Source: Acidobacteriota bacterium (GTDB taxonomy: Bacteria > Acidobacteriota > Terriglobia > Acidiferrales > UBA7541). From it: a stretch of DNA of 64,000 bases. Position 1 is the stretch's first letter. Each line of letters opens with the position of its first letter. The position numbers and the translations under genes were made by a program. The DNA is taken from the NCBI GenBank assembly GCA_013289855.1, contig JABCZD010000001.1, forward strand, positions 560,184 to 624,183, given 5' to 3'. The notes beneath the pieces were generated by a model that saw only the letters and a program-made list of their open reading frames with translations, did not search any database and was not told the DNA's origin. Shown here in pieces: positions 37,055-46,298 of the stretch.

Positions 37055-39094
37055 ATGTCGACTGCCACTATCTCCGCCGATCCCGTGCCGGAATCAGCCG
37101 TGCCCAACGCCGAAATCTCCGCGCACAGACCAACGCGAACCGGGCGCTGGTCGGACACGATGCTGGTAGGCGTTCTCTTGCTGGTTGTGTTCGTTTGCTA
37201 TGGCAACATTCTCGCCAATTCCTTTGTGTACGACGACGGCCAGCAAATCCTGCGCAATCCTTATGTAAAAAGCTGGCACTTCGTGCCACAGATTTTCGGA
37301 AGCACGGTGTGGTCGTTCATCGGCCAGGCCGGAACCACAAATTACTATCGTCCGTTGATGACGTTCAGCTACCTGGTGCTGTGGAAGATCTTCGGGCCCA
37401 TACCATTCGGGTTCCACCTGTTCAGTTTGTTCATGCAATGCGCGGCGGTGGTGATGATGTTTTACGCCGGCCGCCGGTTGTTTCTGGATGACCGCATTGC
37501 GTGGTTCGCCGCGTTGCTGTTTGCCGTGCACCCCATTCACACCGAAGCTGTGGCGTGGATTGCGGCGCTGCCGGACCTGGAGGCGGCGTTCTTGTTAATG
37601 CTGGCGCTGTGGCTGCTGGCCGCGCCGGGCAGGAAGAACTGGAAGGCGGAGCTCGGCATGACGCTGTGCTTCTGCCTGGCGCTGCTGTGCAAAGAGCCGG
37701 CGCTGATGTTCGCCCCGCTGGCCGTGGCGTTCGTGCACCTGGCGGCTGCTGACCGCGCGCAAACAACACTGCGGCAGAAGGTGTTGCGCTATGCGCCGCT
37801 GTGCGTTGCGGGAGCGGCGTATTTGTTGCTGCGCGTGGCGCTGTTTGGAAAAGTGGCGCCGGTTCTGCAGCATCCGAAGATTTCCTGGCCCGAAGCGATC
37901 TTTTCGGCGTTTGCCCTGATTGTGAAGTACGCGCGACTGTTGCTTTGGCCAACGCGCCTATCGGCGTTTCACCCGTTCTACGCCAATACTTCGTTTGCCG
38001 ATCCGCTGGTGCTGGGCGGTGTGCTCATCATCATTTCTTGTATCGTGGCGATTTTTCTGCTGCGCAAGAGCGCACCGGCGGCGGCGTTTTCCATTCTCTG
38101 GATCGGCGTAATTCTGGCGCCAGTGCTCAACGCACGGTGGATGGCCGCCAATGTTCTGACGGAACGCTATCTGTTTCTGCCTTCTATCGGATTTTGTTGG
38201 CTGGTGGCGTGGGGTGCGGCTCGCGCGTGGGACGCACTGGCGGTGCGAAGTTCAGTGCGAAGTTCAGTGCCAGGTTCGCTGCCAGATTCGCCGAGCGGGC
38301 TTAATGTTGCGCGTATGGCCGTGGCGGGCTTGCTTGGCGCGCTGATCCTGGCTGGCGTGGTCGCCACGATCCGCCGCAATCGCGTTTGGCAAACCGACAT
38401 GGTGCTGTACACGCGCACGCTGGAGACAGATCCAGATGCCCACATCATCCGCAGCAACCTCGGCGGCGTGTACTTCGGCCTGGGAGATTTGCAACGCGCC
38501 CGCAAAGAGATGGAGCAGGCCCTGGCGGGAAAGCCCGACAATCTAATTACCATGAACGCCTTAGGTATGCTCTATACCAAACAAGAGCACTATGCGGAAG
38601 CCAATGAGATATTGCACCGGGCCATGGCCATCAAGCCGGGCTGGGCCGATCCGCACTTCAATCTAGGAGTACTCCTCGACGAGCAGGGAAACGCGCCGCA
38701 GGCGCTCGGCGAGTTCCAAAAGGCCGTGCAATTCGCGCCGTACAATTCCGTGGCGCATTATTTTTACGGCGTGGCGCTGCTCAAAGCCCAGCGTTACTCG
38801 GAGGCGGAAACGGAATTGAAGCAGACGGTGGCCTTGGCTCCGGAAAACTCGTTTGATGCACTCTCCAAGCTCGCCTCGCTTTATTTAGAGACCGGACAAA
38901 CCGAGCAAGCTCTTACAGTTTTGCGGCGCATCGTGGCGCAAGATCCGTACGACAGCAGCGCGCACTTTGAACTCGGCGAGATATTGGAAAAGCAGGGTCA
39001 GAAAAGCGATGCGCTCAAGGAGTACAAGCAGGGACTGAGTATGGATCCCGCCAACGCCGACGCCCTTGCCGCGGTGCGGAGATTGCAGCCTTAG
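37055..39094 (+). CDS. Polytopic membrane protein with C-terminal TPR repeats, TMTC-like
   Basis: 679 residues. About ten hydrophobic spans between residues 35 and 445. The first loop holds NSFVYDDGQQILRNPYV, resembling the metal- and donor-binding acidic motif of GT-C glycosyltransferases; NYYRPLMTFSYL and HPIHTEAVAWIAALPDL follow. The last ~230 residues hold about six TPR units (SNLGGVYFGLGDLQRARKEM, MNALGMLYTKQEHYAEAN). The architecture is that of TMTC O-mannosyltransferases. A dolichol/polyprenol-phosphate sugar donor and a periplasmic protein target are plausible, and the pilins next door are candidate substrates, but this is inference. Confidence 0.75.
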   Translation: MSTATISADPVPESAVPNAEISAHRPTRTGRWSDTMLVGVLLLVVFVCYGNILANSFVYDDGQQILRNPYVKSWHFVPQIFGSTVWSFIGQAGTTNYYRPLMTFSYLVLWKIFGPIPFGFHLFSLFMQCAAVVMMFYAGRRLFLDDRIAWFAALLFAVHPIHTEAVAWIAALPDLEAAFLLMLALWLLAAPGRKNWKAELGMTLCFCLALLCKEPALMFAPLAVAFVHLAAADRAQTTLRQKVLRYAPLCVAGAAYLLLRVALFGKVAPVLQHPKISWPEAIFSAFALIVKYARLLLWPTRLSAFHPFYANTSFADPLVLGGVLIIISCIVAIFLLRKSAPAAAFSILWIGVILAPVLNARWMAANVLTERYLFLPSIGFCWLVAWGAARAWDALAVRSSVRSSVPGSLPDSPSGLNVARMAVAGLLGALILAGVVATIRRNRVWQTDMVLYTRTLETDPDAHIIRSNLGGVYFGLGDLQRARKEMEQALAGKPDNLITMNALGMLYTKQEHYAEANEILHRAMAIKPGWADPHFNLGVLLDEQGNAPQALGEFQKAVQFAPYNSVAHYFYGVALLKAQRYSEAETELKQTVALAPENSFDALSKLASLYLETGQTEQALTVLRRIVAQDPYDSSAHFELGEILEKQGQKSDALKEYKQGLSMDPANADALAAVRRLQP

Positions 39095-39164
39095 CGGATT
39101 CGGCGCTGAATTACGAGTGGATGGGATTGCGCAGGAAAATCTAGCAAGACAAAAGCTTGGCCCG

Positions 39165-39686
39165 CTATTGCAATGGCGAACTTGTTGCCGTGGCGACCGC
39201 TCCGATGGCATAACGAATCGTTCCGCTCTCATCTGAAAAGAAGCCACGATTTCCGCTCACGCCCAGCGCCGTGGGATCCGCGTTCAGCGTGTACTGAATG
39301 TTGATTCCCGTCGCGCCCGCGGGAATGGGCACATAGAAAAAGTTATAGCCGGACTTTTGTGGAGCCGCTACACCCAGAACCTGATCGACGATATTCGCCC
39401 CGCCAGTGCACTGACCGGATCCAGGACCCAGGTCCGCCAGCGTCGCGGGATATCCGACGCTGGGGCACAGCGAGTTGTAGGTGACGTTGCCCGTGGTATA
39501 GGTGCGCACCGAACTGACCGACGACGCTTCGTTGGCCGCCATTCGGGAGCGCAGAAGATTAGGGATGGCGATAGCCGCGATGATCAGAATAATGGCTACG
39601 ACAATCAACAACTCGATCAAGGAAAACCCGCCCTGGCGACTGGCGTCGCGCCGCGCTGCGCTCCGGATTTTTCCTTGGTAAAACAT
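39165..39686 (-). CDS. Type IV pilin, copy 1 (divergent)
   Basis: 173 residues. A 20-residue leader precedes the cut site SRQGG/FSLIELL; mature Phe1 and Glu5 are present, then the helix IVVAIILIIAAIAIPNLLRS and RMAANEASSVSSVRTY. Two Cys in the globular domain (near residues 75 and 92) can form a disulfide. The globular part differs strongly from copies 2 and 3, although the ending still contains the SGTIRYAIG strand. AGGAG precedes the start. It follows copy 2 on the same strand after a hairpin, so it may depend on read-through. Confidence 0.9.
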   Translation of the reverse strand: MFYQGKIRSAARRDASRQGGFSLIELLIVVAIILIIAAIAIPNLLRSRMAANEASSVSSVRTYTTGNVTYNSLCPSVGYPATLADLGPGSGQCTGGANIVDQVLGVAAPQKSGYNFFYVPIPAGATGINIQYTLNADPTALGVSGNRGFFSDESGTIRYAIGAVATATSSPLQ

Positions 39687-39710
39687 TGCCTTGCTCCTGT
39701 CTCGAAAAGA

Positions 39711-39741
39711 ACTGGGGGAAGTCTTGCGACTTCCCCCCAGT
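39711..39741 (-). terminator. Hairpin terminator after pilin copy 2
   Basis: A 13-pair stem with one bulge around a TTGC loop, followed on the minus strand by TCTTTTCG. It lies 39 bases after the stop of copy 2. A related hairpin follows copy 3. Confidence 0.65.
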
Positions 39742-39779
39742 GAATACAGCCAGCGACTGCATAGTACTACGAATGCAAT

Positions 39780-40277
39780 CTACTGAAGGGCCGAATCAGC
39801 AACCGTCGCTGCGGCGCCGCTCAAGGTATAGTGGATCACGCCGGACTGGTCCGAACCGAAACCACGTTGACCGGTGGAACCGATACCGAGAGGAACACCC
39901 GTCGAAACGAACACGTTATTCGTGGTCGAAGCGCCGAGCTGTGAACCTACGGCCGTGAAGATATAGCCGCTCTTTTGCCCAGCCGAAAGAACCGGGTCAA
40001 GCAAGCAGGACACCGCGGGGGTTCCGGAGGTGCCGGCGACGCACTGTGCCGACGTTCCACCGAGGGCCGCCAACGTCAGCGAATAGCCGGTGTCAGGATA
40101 GGCGGAAGCATACGTCACTTCAGCCGTGTTGATCGAACGCATAGAGCCAACCGCGGACGCTTCGTTGGCAGCCATACGCGAACGCAACAGGTTCGGGATA
40201 GCAATCGCCGCGATGATCAAAATGATCGCCACGACGATCAAGAGTTCGATAAGCGAAAAGCCTTTTTGCTTCTTCAT
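39780..40277 (-). CDS. pilA: Type IV pilin, copy 2
   Basis: 165 residues. A 6-residue leader MKKQKG/ precedes FSLIELLIVVAIILIIAAIA, with the normal Glu5. Two Cys (QCVAG and VSCLL) frame a likely disulfide loop in the globular domain, which ends SGVIHYTLSGAAATVADSALQ. It is 158/165 identical to copy 3; all seven changes lie after residue 68. Its start has AAGGAGA upstream. A sigma-54 promoter is at 40331-40346. It is a main candidate for the major fibre subunit together with copy 3. Confidence 0.95.
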   Translation of the reverse strand: MKKQKGFSLIELLIVVAIILIIAAIAIPNLLRSRMAANEASAVGSMRSINTAEVTYASAYPDTGYSLTLAALGGTSAQCVAGTSGTPAVSCLLDPVLSAGQKSGYIFTAVGSQLGASTTNNVFVSTGVPLGIGSTGQRGFGSDQSGVIHYTLSGAAATVADSALQ

Positions 40278-40304
40278 AGTGATTCGAGTCTCCTTAACGG
40301 TTTA

Positions 40305-40316
40305 GTGCCAGAGCAC
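40305..40316 (-). promoter_or_regulatory. Conserved transcript-start block before pilin copy 2
   Basis: GTGCTCTGGCAC on the minus strand, also present before copy 3 (41469-41480). It lies at the predicted +1 region of the sigma-54 promoter and has a small dyad (GTGC...GCAC). Confidence 0.55.
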
Positions 40317-40330
40317 ACGTTACAGTTAGG

Positions 40331-40346
40331 GCAAAACCCATGCCAA
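40331..40346 (-). promoter_or_regulatory. Sigma-54 (-24/-12) promoter of pilin copy 2
   Basis: Minus strand TTGGCATGGGTTTTGC. The GG and GC elements have the required spacing, and -24 and -12 both match consensus. The expected start is near 40319, giving a 42-base leader before the ATG. PilR, encoded nearby, is the likely activator. Confidence 0.75.
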
Positions 40347-40871
40347 TCGAAAAGCCAGTAGTACTAAAACCGCTAATCCTGCTCAACTGGTTTATTTTAA
40401 GCTACTTATGTAGAGCTGAGGCCCTTGGAGAACAACTTCAAAACGGACCCCTTCGCGTCTCGTGAGCTGAGATTGACGTTTTTTGTCAATCCCGACCGCC
40501 CTAAACAGGCATTGCAGCCTTTCACTCCCATAGGACGATGAGCACCGATTCCAGTCCCGCCGAAAGTGGCGCTCAGTGACCAACGTCCGACAGACTCGGG
40601 CCACCACCGAGACAGAACGCTCGGGTTGATCTCGCCAGCCCGGAGAACTTGTTGCTTTTGTCGGGGGTGATATTGAAATGAGCACGAGCTGTTTGCGGGA
40701 AGCTCCGCTGCGTGCCCCCGCACGCTCTCGGTTATCTAGGTGTTGTTCTTGGCGTGTCGTAGCGATTGGACCGAGCGGAGATCCGGTACGGCTGCCGATT
40801 GTTGCTGTCGTCTTGACTCTCCCGCGATTCTCTCGACCGATTGCGGGTCGCCATTTTCCTGCCACGAAATT
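40347..40871. other. Gap upstream of pilin copy 2 without a supported gene
   Basis: 525 bases between the sigma-54 promoter of copy 2 and the terminator hairpin of copy 3. A 157-codon minus-strand frame spans part of it, but it resembles nothing I know and lacks a clear start. The region could hold PilR enhancer sites. Confidence 0.5.
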
Positions 40872-40905
40872 GAACCGAGGGAAGTCTCGCGACTTCCCCC
40901 GGTTC
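40872..40905 (-). terminator. Hairpin terminator after pilin copy 3
   Basis: A 15-base stem with one mismatch around TCGC, 39 bases after the stop of copy 3. The inner GGAAGTC/GACTTCC pairs are the same as in the hairpin after copy 2. The T run that follows is weak. Confidence 0.6.
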
Positions 40906-40943
40906 GATAATATCCAGCAACTGCGTGGTGGTGCGAATGCAGT

Positions 40944-41441
40944 CTACTGAAGCGCCGAATCAGCAACCGTCGCTGCGGCGCCGCTCAGGGTATAGTGAAT
41001 CACGCCGGACTGGTCCGAACCGAAACCACGTTGACCGGTGGAACCGATGCCCAGAGGCACGCCACTCGACTTAAACACGTTGTTGGTGGTGGACGCACCG
41101 AGCGCCGAGCCTACGGCCGTAAACAGATAGCCGCTCTTCTGGCCAGCCGAAAGAACTGGGTCCAGCAAGCAAGACGTTGCAGGGGTTCCGGAGGTGCCGG
41201 CAACGCAGGCCGCCGACGTTCCGCCGAGGCTCGCCAGAGTCAGCGAATAACCGGTGTCAGGATAGGCGGAAGCATACGTCACTTCAGCCGTGTTGATGGA
41301 ACGCATAGAGCCAACCGCAGACGCTTCGTTGGCGGCCATACGCGAACGCAAGAGGTTCGGGATGGCAATCGCCGCGATGATCAAAATGATCGCCACGACG
41401 ATCAAAAGCTCGATAAGTGAAAACCCTTTTTGCTTCTTCAT
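40944..41441 (-). CDS. pilA: Type IV pilin, copy 3
   Basis: 165 residues from the ATG at 41441, where the prepilin leader MKKQKG/ begins; a frame extending to 41567 adds no leader. It is nearly the same protein as copy 2: the first 68 residues are identical and changes are limited to seven sites in the globular part, for example Val to Lys in TNNVFKSSG. A sigma-54 promoter is at 41494-41509, and GGAGAG is the ribosome-binding site. It is the pilin nearest to pilR-pilS. The tandem pair allows recombination between copies. Confidence 0.95.
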   Translation of the reverse strand: MKKQKGFSLIELLIVVAIILIIAAIAIPNLLRSRMAANEASAVGSMRSINTAEVTYASAYPDTGYSLTLASLGGTSAACVAGTSGTPATSCLLDPVLSAGQKSGYLFTAVGSALGASTTNNVFKSSGVPLGIGSTGQRGFGSDQSGVIHYTLSGAAATVADSALQ

Positions 41442-41468
41442 GATTTCTTCTCTCCTTGAGAATCCTAC

Positions 41469-41480
41469 GTGCCAGAGCAC
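41469..41480 (-). promoter_or_regulatory. Conserved transcript-start block before pilin copy 3
   Basis: The same 12 bases as at 40305-40316, at the same place relative to the sigma-54 promoter to within one base. Confidence 0.55.
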
Positions 41481-41493
41481 TGCCCTACTTAAG

Positions 41494-41509
41494 GCACGGA
41501 GGAGGCCAA
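41494..41509 (-). promoter_or_regulatory. Sigma-54 (-24/-12) promoter of pilin copy 3
   Basis: Minus strand TTGGCCTCCTCCGTGC. GG and GC are correctly spaced; the -12 box is GTGC rather than TTGC, so it may be weaker than that of copy 2. The expected start is near 41482. Confidence 0.65.
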
Positions 41510-41715
41510 TGCGGAAACGGCAGGTGACTGTAGTTGAACTTCGCGTAATACCTTCATTCCACGACACTTATTGGCAGACTGCCCCTTCCGAGGCCATTCC
41601 CAAATTGGTTTAAAGTTTGATATTTAACAAATAGTGACCTTATGTGGCTGCTGGCGTCGCCTTTAAAAGGCCGCCAGAACCGTCACAGCCCGCCGGGTGC
41701 CGGGCTGTCGCGCAC

Positions 41716-43143
41716 CTAAAGGCCATGCTTTTTTGCGTAGTGGCGAAACGATCGGTAGCTGATTTTGAGCAGATCTGCCGCGTGCGTGCGCACGCCGTCG
41801 GATTTTTGCAGCGCCAATTGCAGGTACTGCTTTTCAGCTTGCGCGATTTCCTTCTCGAAATCGACGCCCGTTTCGGGAAATGCCGCCGCCGCGTCGGACG
41901 CCTGGTCCGCCACATACTCGCCATTGCCGGCGACCCGGTCCGGCAATACCTTCAACGAAATTAGCGTTCCCGTTTCCAGCGCCACGGCGCGTTCCATGGT
42001 GTTCTCCAGTTCTCGCACGTTGCCCGGCCAGTCGTAAGACTCGAGCTTGCCCATAGCCTCTGGAGAAATGCCTTCGATCGGTTTTTCCATGGACTTGCGG
42101 AAGCGTTCCAAAAAGTGCCGCGCTAACAGCGGAATGTCTTCCCGGCGTTCGTGCAAAGAAGGCAACTGGATGGGAATCACGCTTAGCCGATAATAGAGAT
42201 CTTCGCGGAACCGCCCTTCGGCGATTTCCTTCTCAAAGTCCTTGTTGGTGGCGGCGATTATACGCACGTCCACATCGGTTTCTTCGGTGCTCCCCACGGG
42301 GCGCACCTTGCCTTCTTGCAGCACGCGATACAGGCGCACCTGCATGGTCAGGCTCATGTTGCCGATCTCATCCATGAACAATGTGCCGCCGTGCGCCGCT
42401 TGAAACAGGCCGCGGCGATTTTCGTTGGCGCCCGTGAACGCGCCCTTCATGTATCCGAAAAGTTCGGACTCCAGCAGCGATTCCGGAAACGCGCCGCAGT
42501 TGATGGTGATGAAGGGCGCTTGCGCGCGCAGGCTATTTTCGTGGATGGCCCGCGCGACCAACTCTTTACCAGTACCGCTCTCCCCGGTGATCAGCACGCG
42601 GCTGCTCTGCGGCGCCACGGTTTGGATCAAATCGAATATCGCCCGCATTTTCGGGCTCTGCCCAACGATATTGTCCAGACCCGTCAAACGCCGCAACTCG
42701 CGGCGCAAGTAACCGGCTTCCTTTTTCCACTTCAGACTTTCAAAAACTTCCCGCACCGCGCGCCGCAGCTGGTCCACCAGTTCGTGATCCTTGATGACAT
42801 AGCGGTCGGCTCCGGAATTGATCGCGGCAATCGCGGTTTCCACCGTAGGCACCCCGGTAACCAGCAAAAAAAATGTGTTGGGCGCGATTTCCTTGGTGAA
42901 TTTCAGCAAATCCACGCCGCCCTCGCCGGGCATGCGCACATCCGAAATAATGATGTCGAAAATCCCGGACTCCAGCTTGCGCTTGGCCTCTTCCACGCTG
43001 TGCGCAATTTCCACGCGATGCCCTTCCTTGCGGAAGGTAATCTCCAGCAGCTCGCAGATGGACTGTTCGTCGTCCACCACGAGGATGTGGGCCATCTCGC
43101 GGACCGGTTCTTTTTCTTTCGCCGCAGTCTTGGTAGCCAGCAT
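41716..43143 (-). CDS. pilR: Sigma-54-dependent response regulator PilR
   Basis: 475 residues from the ATG at 43143 (GAGG just upstream). The receiver domain starts MAHILVVDDEQSICELLEI with the phosphosite Asp in IIISDVRMPG. The AAA+ domain has Walker A ITGESGTGKELVA, a canonical GAFTGA loop (YMKGAFTGANENRRG) and Walker B GTLFMDEIGN. A C-terminal Fis-type DNA-binding helix pair is at RTHAADLLKISYRSFRHYAK. With pilS directly upstream and pilins with sigma-54 promoters directly downstream, PilR is the natural activator of the pilins. Confidence 0.93.
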   Translation of the reverse strand: MLATKTAAKEKEPVREMAHILVVDDEQSICELLEITFRKEGHRVEIAHSVEEAKRKLESGIFDIIISDVRMPGEGGVDLLKFTKEIAPNTFFLLVTGVPTVETAIAAINSGADRYVIKDHELVDQLRRAVREVFESLKWKKEAGYLRRELRRLTGLDNIVGQSPKMRAIFDLIQTVAPQSSRVLITGESGTGKELVARAIHENSLRAQAPFITINCGAFPESLLESELFGYMKGAFTGANENRRGLFQAAHGGTLFMDEIGNMSLTMQVRLYRVLQEGKVRPVGSTEETDVDVRIIAATNKDFEKEIAEGRFREDLYYRLSVIPIQLPSLHERREDIPLLARHFLERFRKSMEKPIEGISPEAMGKLESYDWPGNVRELENTMERAVALETGTLISLKVLPDRVAGNGEYVADQASDAAAAFPETGVDFEKEIAQAEKQYLQLALQKSDGVRTHAADLLKISYRSFRHYAKKHGL

Positions 43144-43209
43144 TAGGCCTCACGTGCCTTCATTAGGCGACAGCTTTCGCAAACAGCTACGCAGCAACTC
43201 ATGGAACTC

Positions 43210-44823
43210 TTATGCAACCCGAGGCAGCTCCACGATAAATTCCGCCCCGCGATCTTTTTCCGATACCACCACGATTCTCCCGCTATGCGCTTGCACGATC
43301 TGATAAACGATGGAAAGTCCCAGCCCCGTACCGCCGGCAAATCCCGATTGCAAGGGCTCGAAAATTTTGGCCTTTTGCTTCTGGTCCAGGCCCACGCCAG
43401 TATCCTGAAAGGCGATGCGCAGCCAAAAGGGACGATCTTCCAGCTTAACCGTCAGCGTCCCGCCATCCGGCATGGCGCGCATGGCGTTGTCGCAGAGATT
43501 CCAGAACACCTGTTTAATCTTGCTGGCGTCGACGCGCGCATTCATCTGGTGCCCGTTGAACGAACGCACGATCCGGTACTTGGAGCCCATCTCCGGTTTT
43601 TTCTCGACCAGCGTCAGCGTCTCATCCAACAACCAGCGCACGTCCGCATCTTGAAATTCGTAAGTCTTTTCCCGCGAGTACGCCAGAAAATCCGTGATGA
43701 TGTGGTTCAAGCGCTCGGACTCGCGGCTGACAATGCCCACCAGACGTTTCTCGTCGTCTTCAAGCGGCACCAGTCGCGCCAGTTCGGTGACCGCGCCGGC
43801 CATGGCCGTCAATGGCTGGCGTATCTCATGCGCGATGGCTGCCGACAGCCGGCCGAGCGCCGCCATGCGTTCCTTGGTGGCCACTTCCTGCTCCAGACGC
43901 CGCAGATCGGTTAAATCCTGAAAATTAAAAACATAACCGCTCGGTCCCGGTTCCCGCGAACGCAATGGTGAAACGCTGATTCCGATATAGCGCTGCTTTC
44001 CCGCAGGCGTGCGAAAGTCGATCTCTTTGCGCAGTTGCGCCTGCTCTTTGCCAGGTTGCGTCGCGGGCAGCCAAAAATCCGGATTTAGCTCCACCACCGT
44101 CTTGCCGCGGATATCCGCGAAACGGTGCCCCAGAATTTCTTCACCGGTGCGATTCAGCAACAGGATGCGCCCTTGCAGATCCGTGGTCAGCAATCCGCCG
44201 CGCATGGAATGAATAATGTCCTCGGTAAAGTCCTGCAGACCCAGAAGCTCTTCGTGCTTTTCTTCGAGTTCTTTGCCCTTCCGTCGCAGCGACTGCGCAA
44301 GCAGGCTAGCCAGATACGTCAACACCAGAAACAAAATAACGTTACTCAGAAAACCCATGCGGAGGTTTTCCGCCGTGGCCAGGCCAACGGAGGTTCGCGG
44401 AAGCCTTCCGTCGTAGACCAGCGCCGTGGCTCCGCCCAGAATCGCCAGGCATGCGAAGGTCACGACAAACGCCCACACCCGCGAAAACAGGATGCTGGCC
44501 ACGATGATGACCAGCAGATAGAGTTGGATGAAATAGCTCTCCTGCAGCCCGGTGGCATACACCAGCGCGGAGATCATGATCACGTCGCACGCCACCTGCA
44601 CCGCGCCATGCCAACGCGCTTTTGGCAGCGAGCGAAGCAGAATTAGATGGAGGATGCCCAGCGTGAGCCAAAATACGATCAGCGGCAGGAAGTAGCGGCT
44701 GGAGCCCGAAAACAATACTGACACCGGCCATACCACGCCGACCGCAAGGATCAACGTGATCATGAGCAGGCGAACGCGCGTCAGCCAATCAAGCCATTCA
44801 CTCATGGTGAAGTTTTGATCCAT
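43210..44823 (-). CDS. pilS: Sensor histidine kinase PilS
   Basis: 537 residues. Six hydrophobic spans between residues 15 and 180 make the membrane sensor typical of PilS. A coiled coil (about 180-200), a PAS domain (about 200-310) with [11 protein letters not shown], the His box [19 protein letters not shown] box [14 protein letters not shown]1 DTGVGLD and G2 [13 protein letters not shown] follow. It would phosphorylate PilR, 66 bases downstream. In other bacteria PilS senses free pilin in the membrane; whether this one does is unknown. Confidence 0.93.
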   Translation of the reverse strand: MDQNFTMSEWLDWLTRVRLLMITLILAVGVVWPVSVLFSGSSRYFLPLIVFWLTLGILHLILLRSLPKARWHGAVQVACDVIMISALVYATGLQESYFIQLYLLVIIVASILFSRVWAFVVTFACLAILGGATALVYDGRLPRTSVGLATAENLRMGFLSNVILFLVLTYLASLLAQSLRRKGKELEEKHEELLGLQDFTEDIIHSMRGGLLTTDLQGRILLLNRTGEEILGHRFADIRGKTVVELNPDFWLPATQPGKEQAQLRKEIDFRTPAGKQRYIGISVSPLRSREPGPSGYVFNFQDLTDLRRLEQEVATKERMAALGRLSAAIAHEIRQPLTAMAGAVTELARLVPLEDDEKRLVGIVSRESERLNHIITDFLAYSREKTYEFQDADVRWLLDETLTLVEKKPEMGSKYRIVRSFNGHQMNARVDASKIKQVFWNLCDNAMRAMPDGGTLTVKLEDRPFWLRIAFQDTGVGLDQKQKAKIFEPLQSGFAGGTGLGLSIVYQIVQAHSGRIVVVSEKDRGAEFIVELPRVA

Positions 44824-44954
44824 GATGCGGTACGATCCGTTGCCTCCGGCGCTCGGATCTCCCCTTTGTTTCTGATGACGCTGCTAAACGTTCCAAGAAA
44901 CGATGCCGACTAACGCTCCCAACAGTCGTTTCCGTCCAAATGCTCTAACAGACG

Positions 44955-44986
44955 AAAAAGGGAGGAACACAATCGTTTCCTCCCTT
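44955..44986 (-). terminator. Rho-independent terminator after pilB-pilT-pilC (set B)
   Basis: Perfect 10-base arms at 44958-44967 and 44977-44986 with a 9-base loop, followed on the minus strand by a T run (44959-44955). It ends the set B operon before pilS. Confidence 0.85.
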
Positions 44987-45022
44987 CTCGAAAAAGTTTC
45001 TCCTCGTGACGCAGACCCAGCT

Positions 45023-46237
45023 TTAGTGCGTATCGCTGAGTTTGCCGATCAGTGTGAATAGCGGCAAATACATCGAAATAACCACGCCGCCGACGACTAT
45101 TCCGAGAAACACGATCATGATTGGCTCGAGGGCGGTGAGCAAATCTTTCACTGCGGCGTCTACTTCTTCTTCGTAAAAGTCCGCAATCTTGGAAAGCATG
45201 GCGTCCATCGCACCGGTCTGCTCGCCGACCGCGATCATTTGCGTCACCATGCCAGGGAACACGTCGCATTCCTTGAGCGGCTCCGTGAGCGACTTGCCTT
45301 CTTCGAGTGATTTGCGCACAGAGAACAGCGCCCGTTCGACGACGGCGTTTCCGGCGGTTCTGGCGGTGATATCCAGCCCTTCCAGAATGGGCACACCGCT
45401 GGAGATCAGCGTTCCCAGCGTTCGCGTGAAGCGCGCCACGGCAATCTTACGCATCAGGATGCCGATGACCGGCAGCCTTAAAATGATGGTATCCATCACA
45501 AAACGGCCTTGCGGCGTTTCGTAGTACAGCTTCAGGCCAAAGATTCCCATTCCGATGACGATCAATCCCAGCAATCCGAAGTAGCTGCCTACCATGTTGC
45601 TGAGCATGATGACGATTCTGGTCGGCAGTGGTAGCGTGACGCCCAAGCCCGCGAACAGCGTGGCGAAAATAGGCACCACCTTCCACAGCAACAACACGAT
45701 TACGCCGCCCGCGATGCTCAAAACGCCGATCGGATACACCATCGCGGATTTTACCGCGCGTTGCAGCTTCACGTTCTTTTCGATGTAGCCCGAAAGCCGC
45801 TGCAAAATGGTGTCCAGAATACCGCCCGTCTCTCCGGCTTCCACCATGTTCACGTACAGTCCGTCGAACACCTTCGGAGCGCTGCGCATGGACGCGGACA
45901 GCGTCGCGCCGCCTTCCACCTGGCTGCGCGTCGCGGTCAGCACCTTCTGGAAGCTCTTGTTTTCCTGCTGACTCGCCAGGATTTCCAGACACTGTACCAG
46001 CGGCAAACCGGCATCGATCATCACCGAGAACTGCCGCGTGAAGATGGCCAGCTCCTTGGCGCTGACGCCGCCGCCGAACACGGGGATGTTGAACTCCTTC
46101 CCCTTCTCGCTCATCTTCGTCGGCGCGATCTGCTGGCGCTTCAGGATGTTCTTCAGATCTTCCTTGCTCGTCGCCGTCATCACGCCACTCACGCTCGACC
46201 CCGCGCGGTTGGTGCCTTGATATTTATAGTCCGGCAT
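45023..46237 (-). CDS. pilC: Type IV pilus inner-membrane platform protein PilC, set B
   Basis: 404 residues. Two GspF domains (FTRQFSVMIDAGLPLVQCLEILAS and ARFTRTLGTLISSGVPILEGLDITA), with membrane spans at about 165-190, 215-240 and 375-395. EEGKSLTEPL and PGMVTQMIAVGEQTGAMDAML are strongly PilC-like. It would receive work from PilB and PilT encoded just upstream. It is clearly different in sequence from the set A platform protein and closer to classical PilC. A terminator follows. Confidence 0.94.
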   Translation of the reverse strand: MPDYKYQGTNRAGSSVSGVMTATSKEDLKNILKRQQIAPTKMSEKGKEFNIPVFGGGVSAKELAIFTRQFSVMIDAGLPLVQCLEILASQQENKSFQKVLTATRSQVEGGATLSASMRSAPKVFDGLYVNMVEAGETGGILDTILQRLSGYIEKNVKLQRAVKSAMVYPIGVLSIAGGVIVLLLWKVVPIFATLFAGLGVTLPLPTRIVIMLSNMVGSYFGLLGLIVIGMGIFGLKLYYETPQGRFVMDTIILRLPVIGILMRKIAVARFTRTLGTLISSGVPILEGLDITARTAGNAVVERALFSVRKSLEEGKSLTEPLKECDVFPGMVTQMIAVGEQTGAMDAMLSKIADFYEEEVDAAVKDLLTALEPIMIVFLGIVVGGVVISMYLPLFTLIGKLSDTH

Positions 46238-46298
46238 GGTGCTGCCTCCTCAAGTTCTGTAATCCCAAAATCTGGGCCGTCGCCGGCCCGCAAATTCT

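Noticed and set aside
38246..38290. Short tandem repeat (GTGCGAAGTTCA units) in the TMTC-like gene
   Set aside because: Two to three imperfect units in a linker between membrane spans; not enough to suggest function.
40392..40865. 157-codon minus-strand frame between pilin copies 2 and 3
   Set aside because: No domain, Arg/Ser-rich in the way of random frames, and it lies in what looks like the pilin control region.
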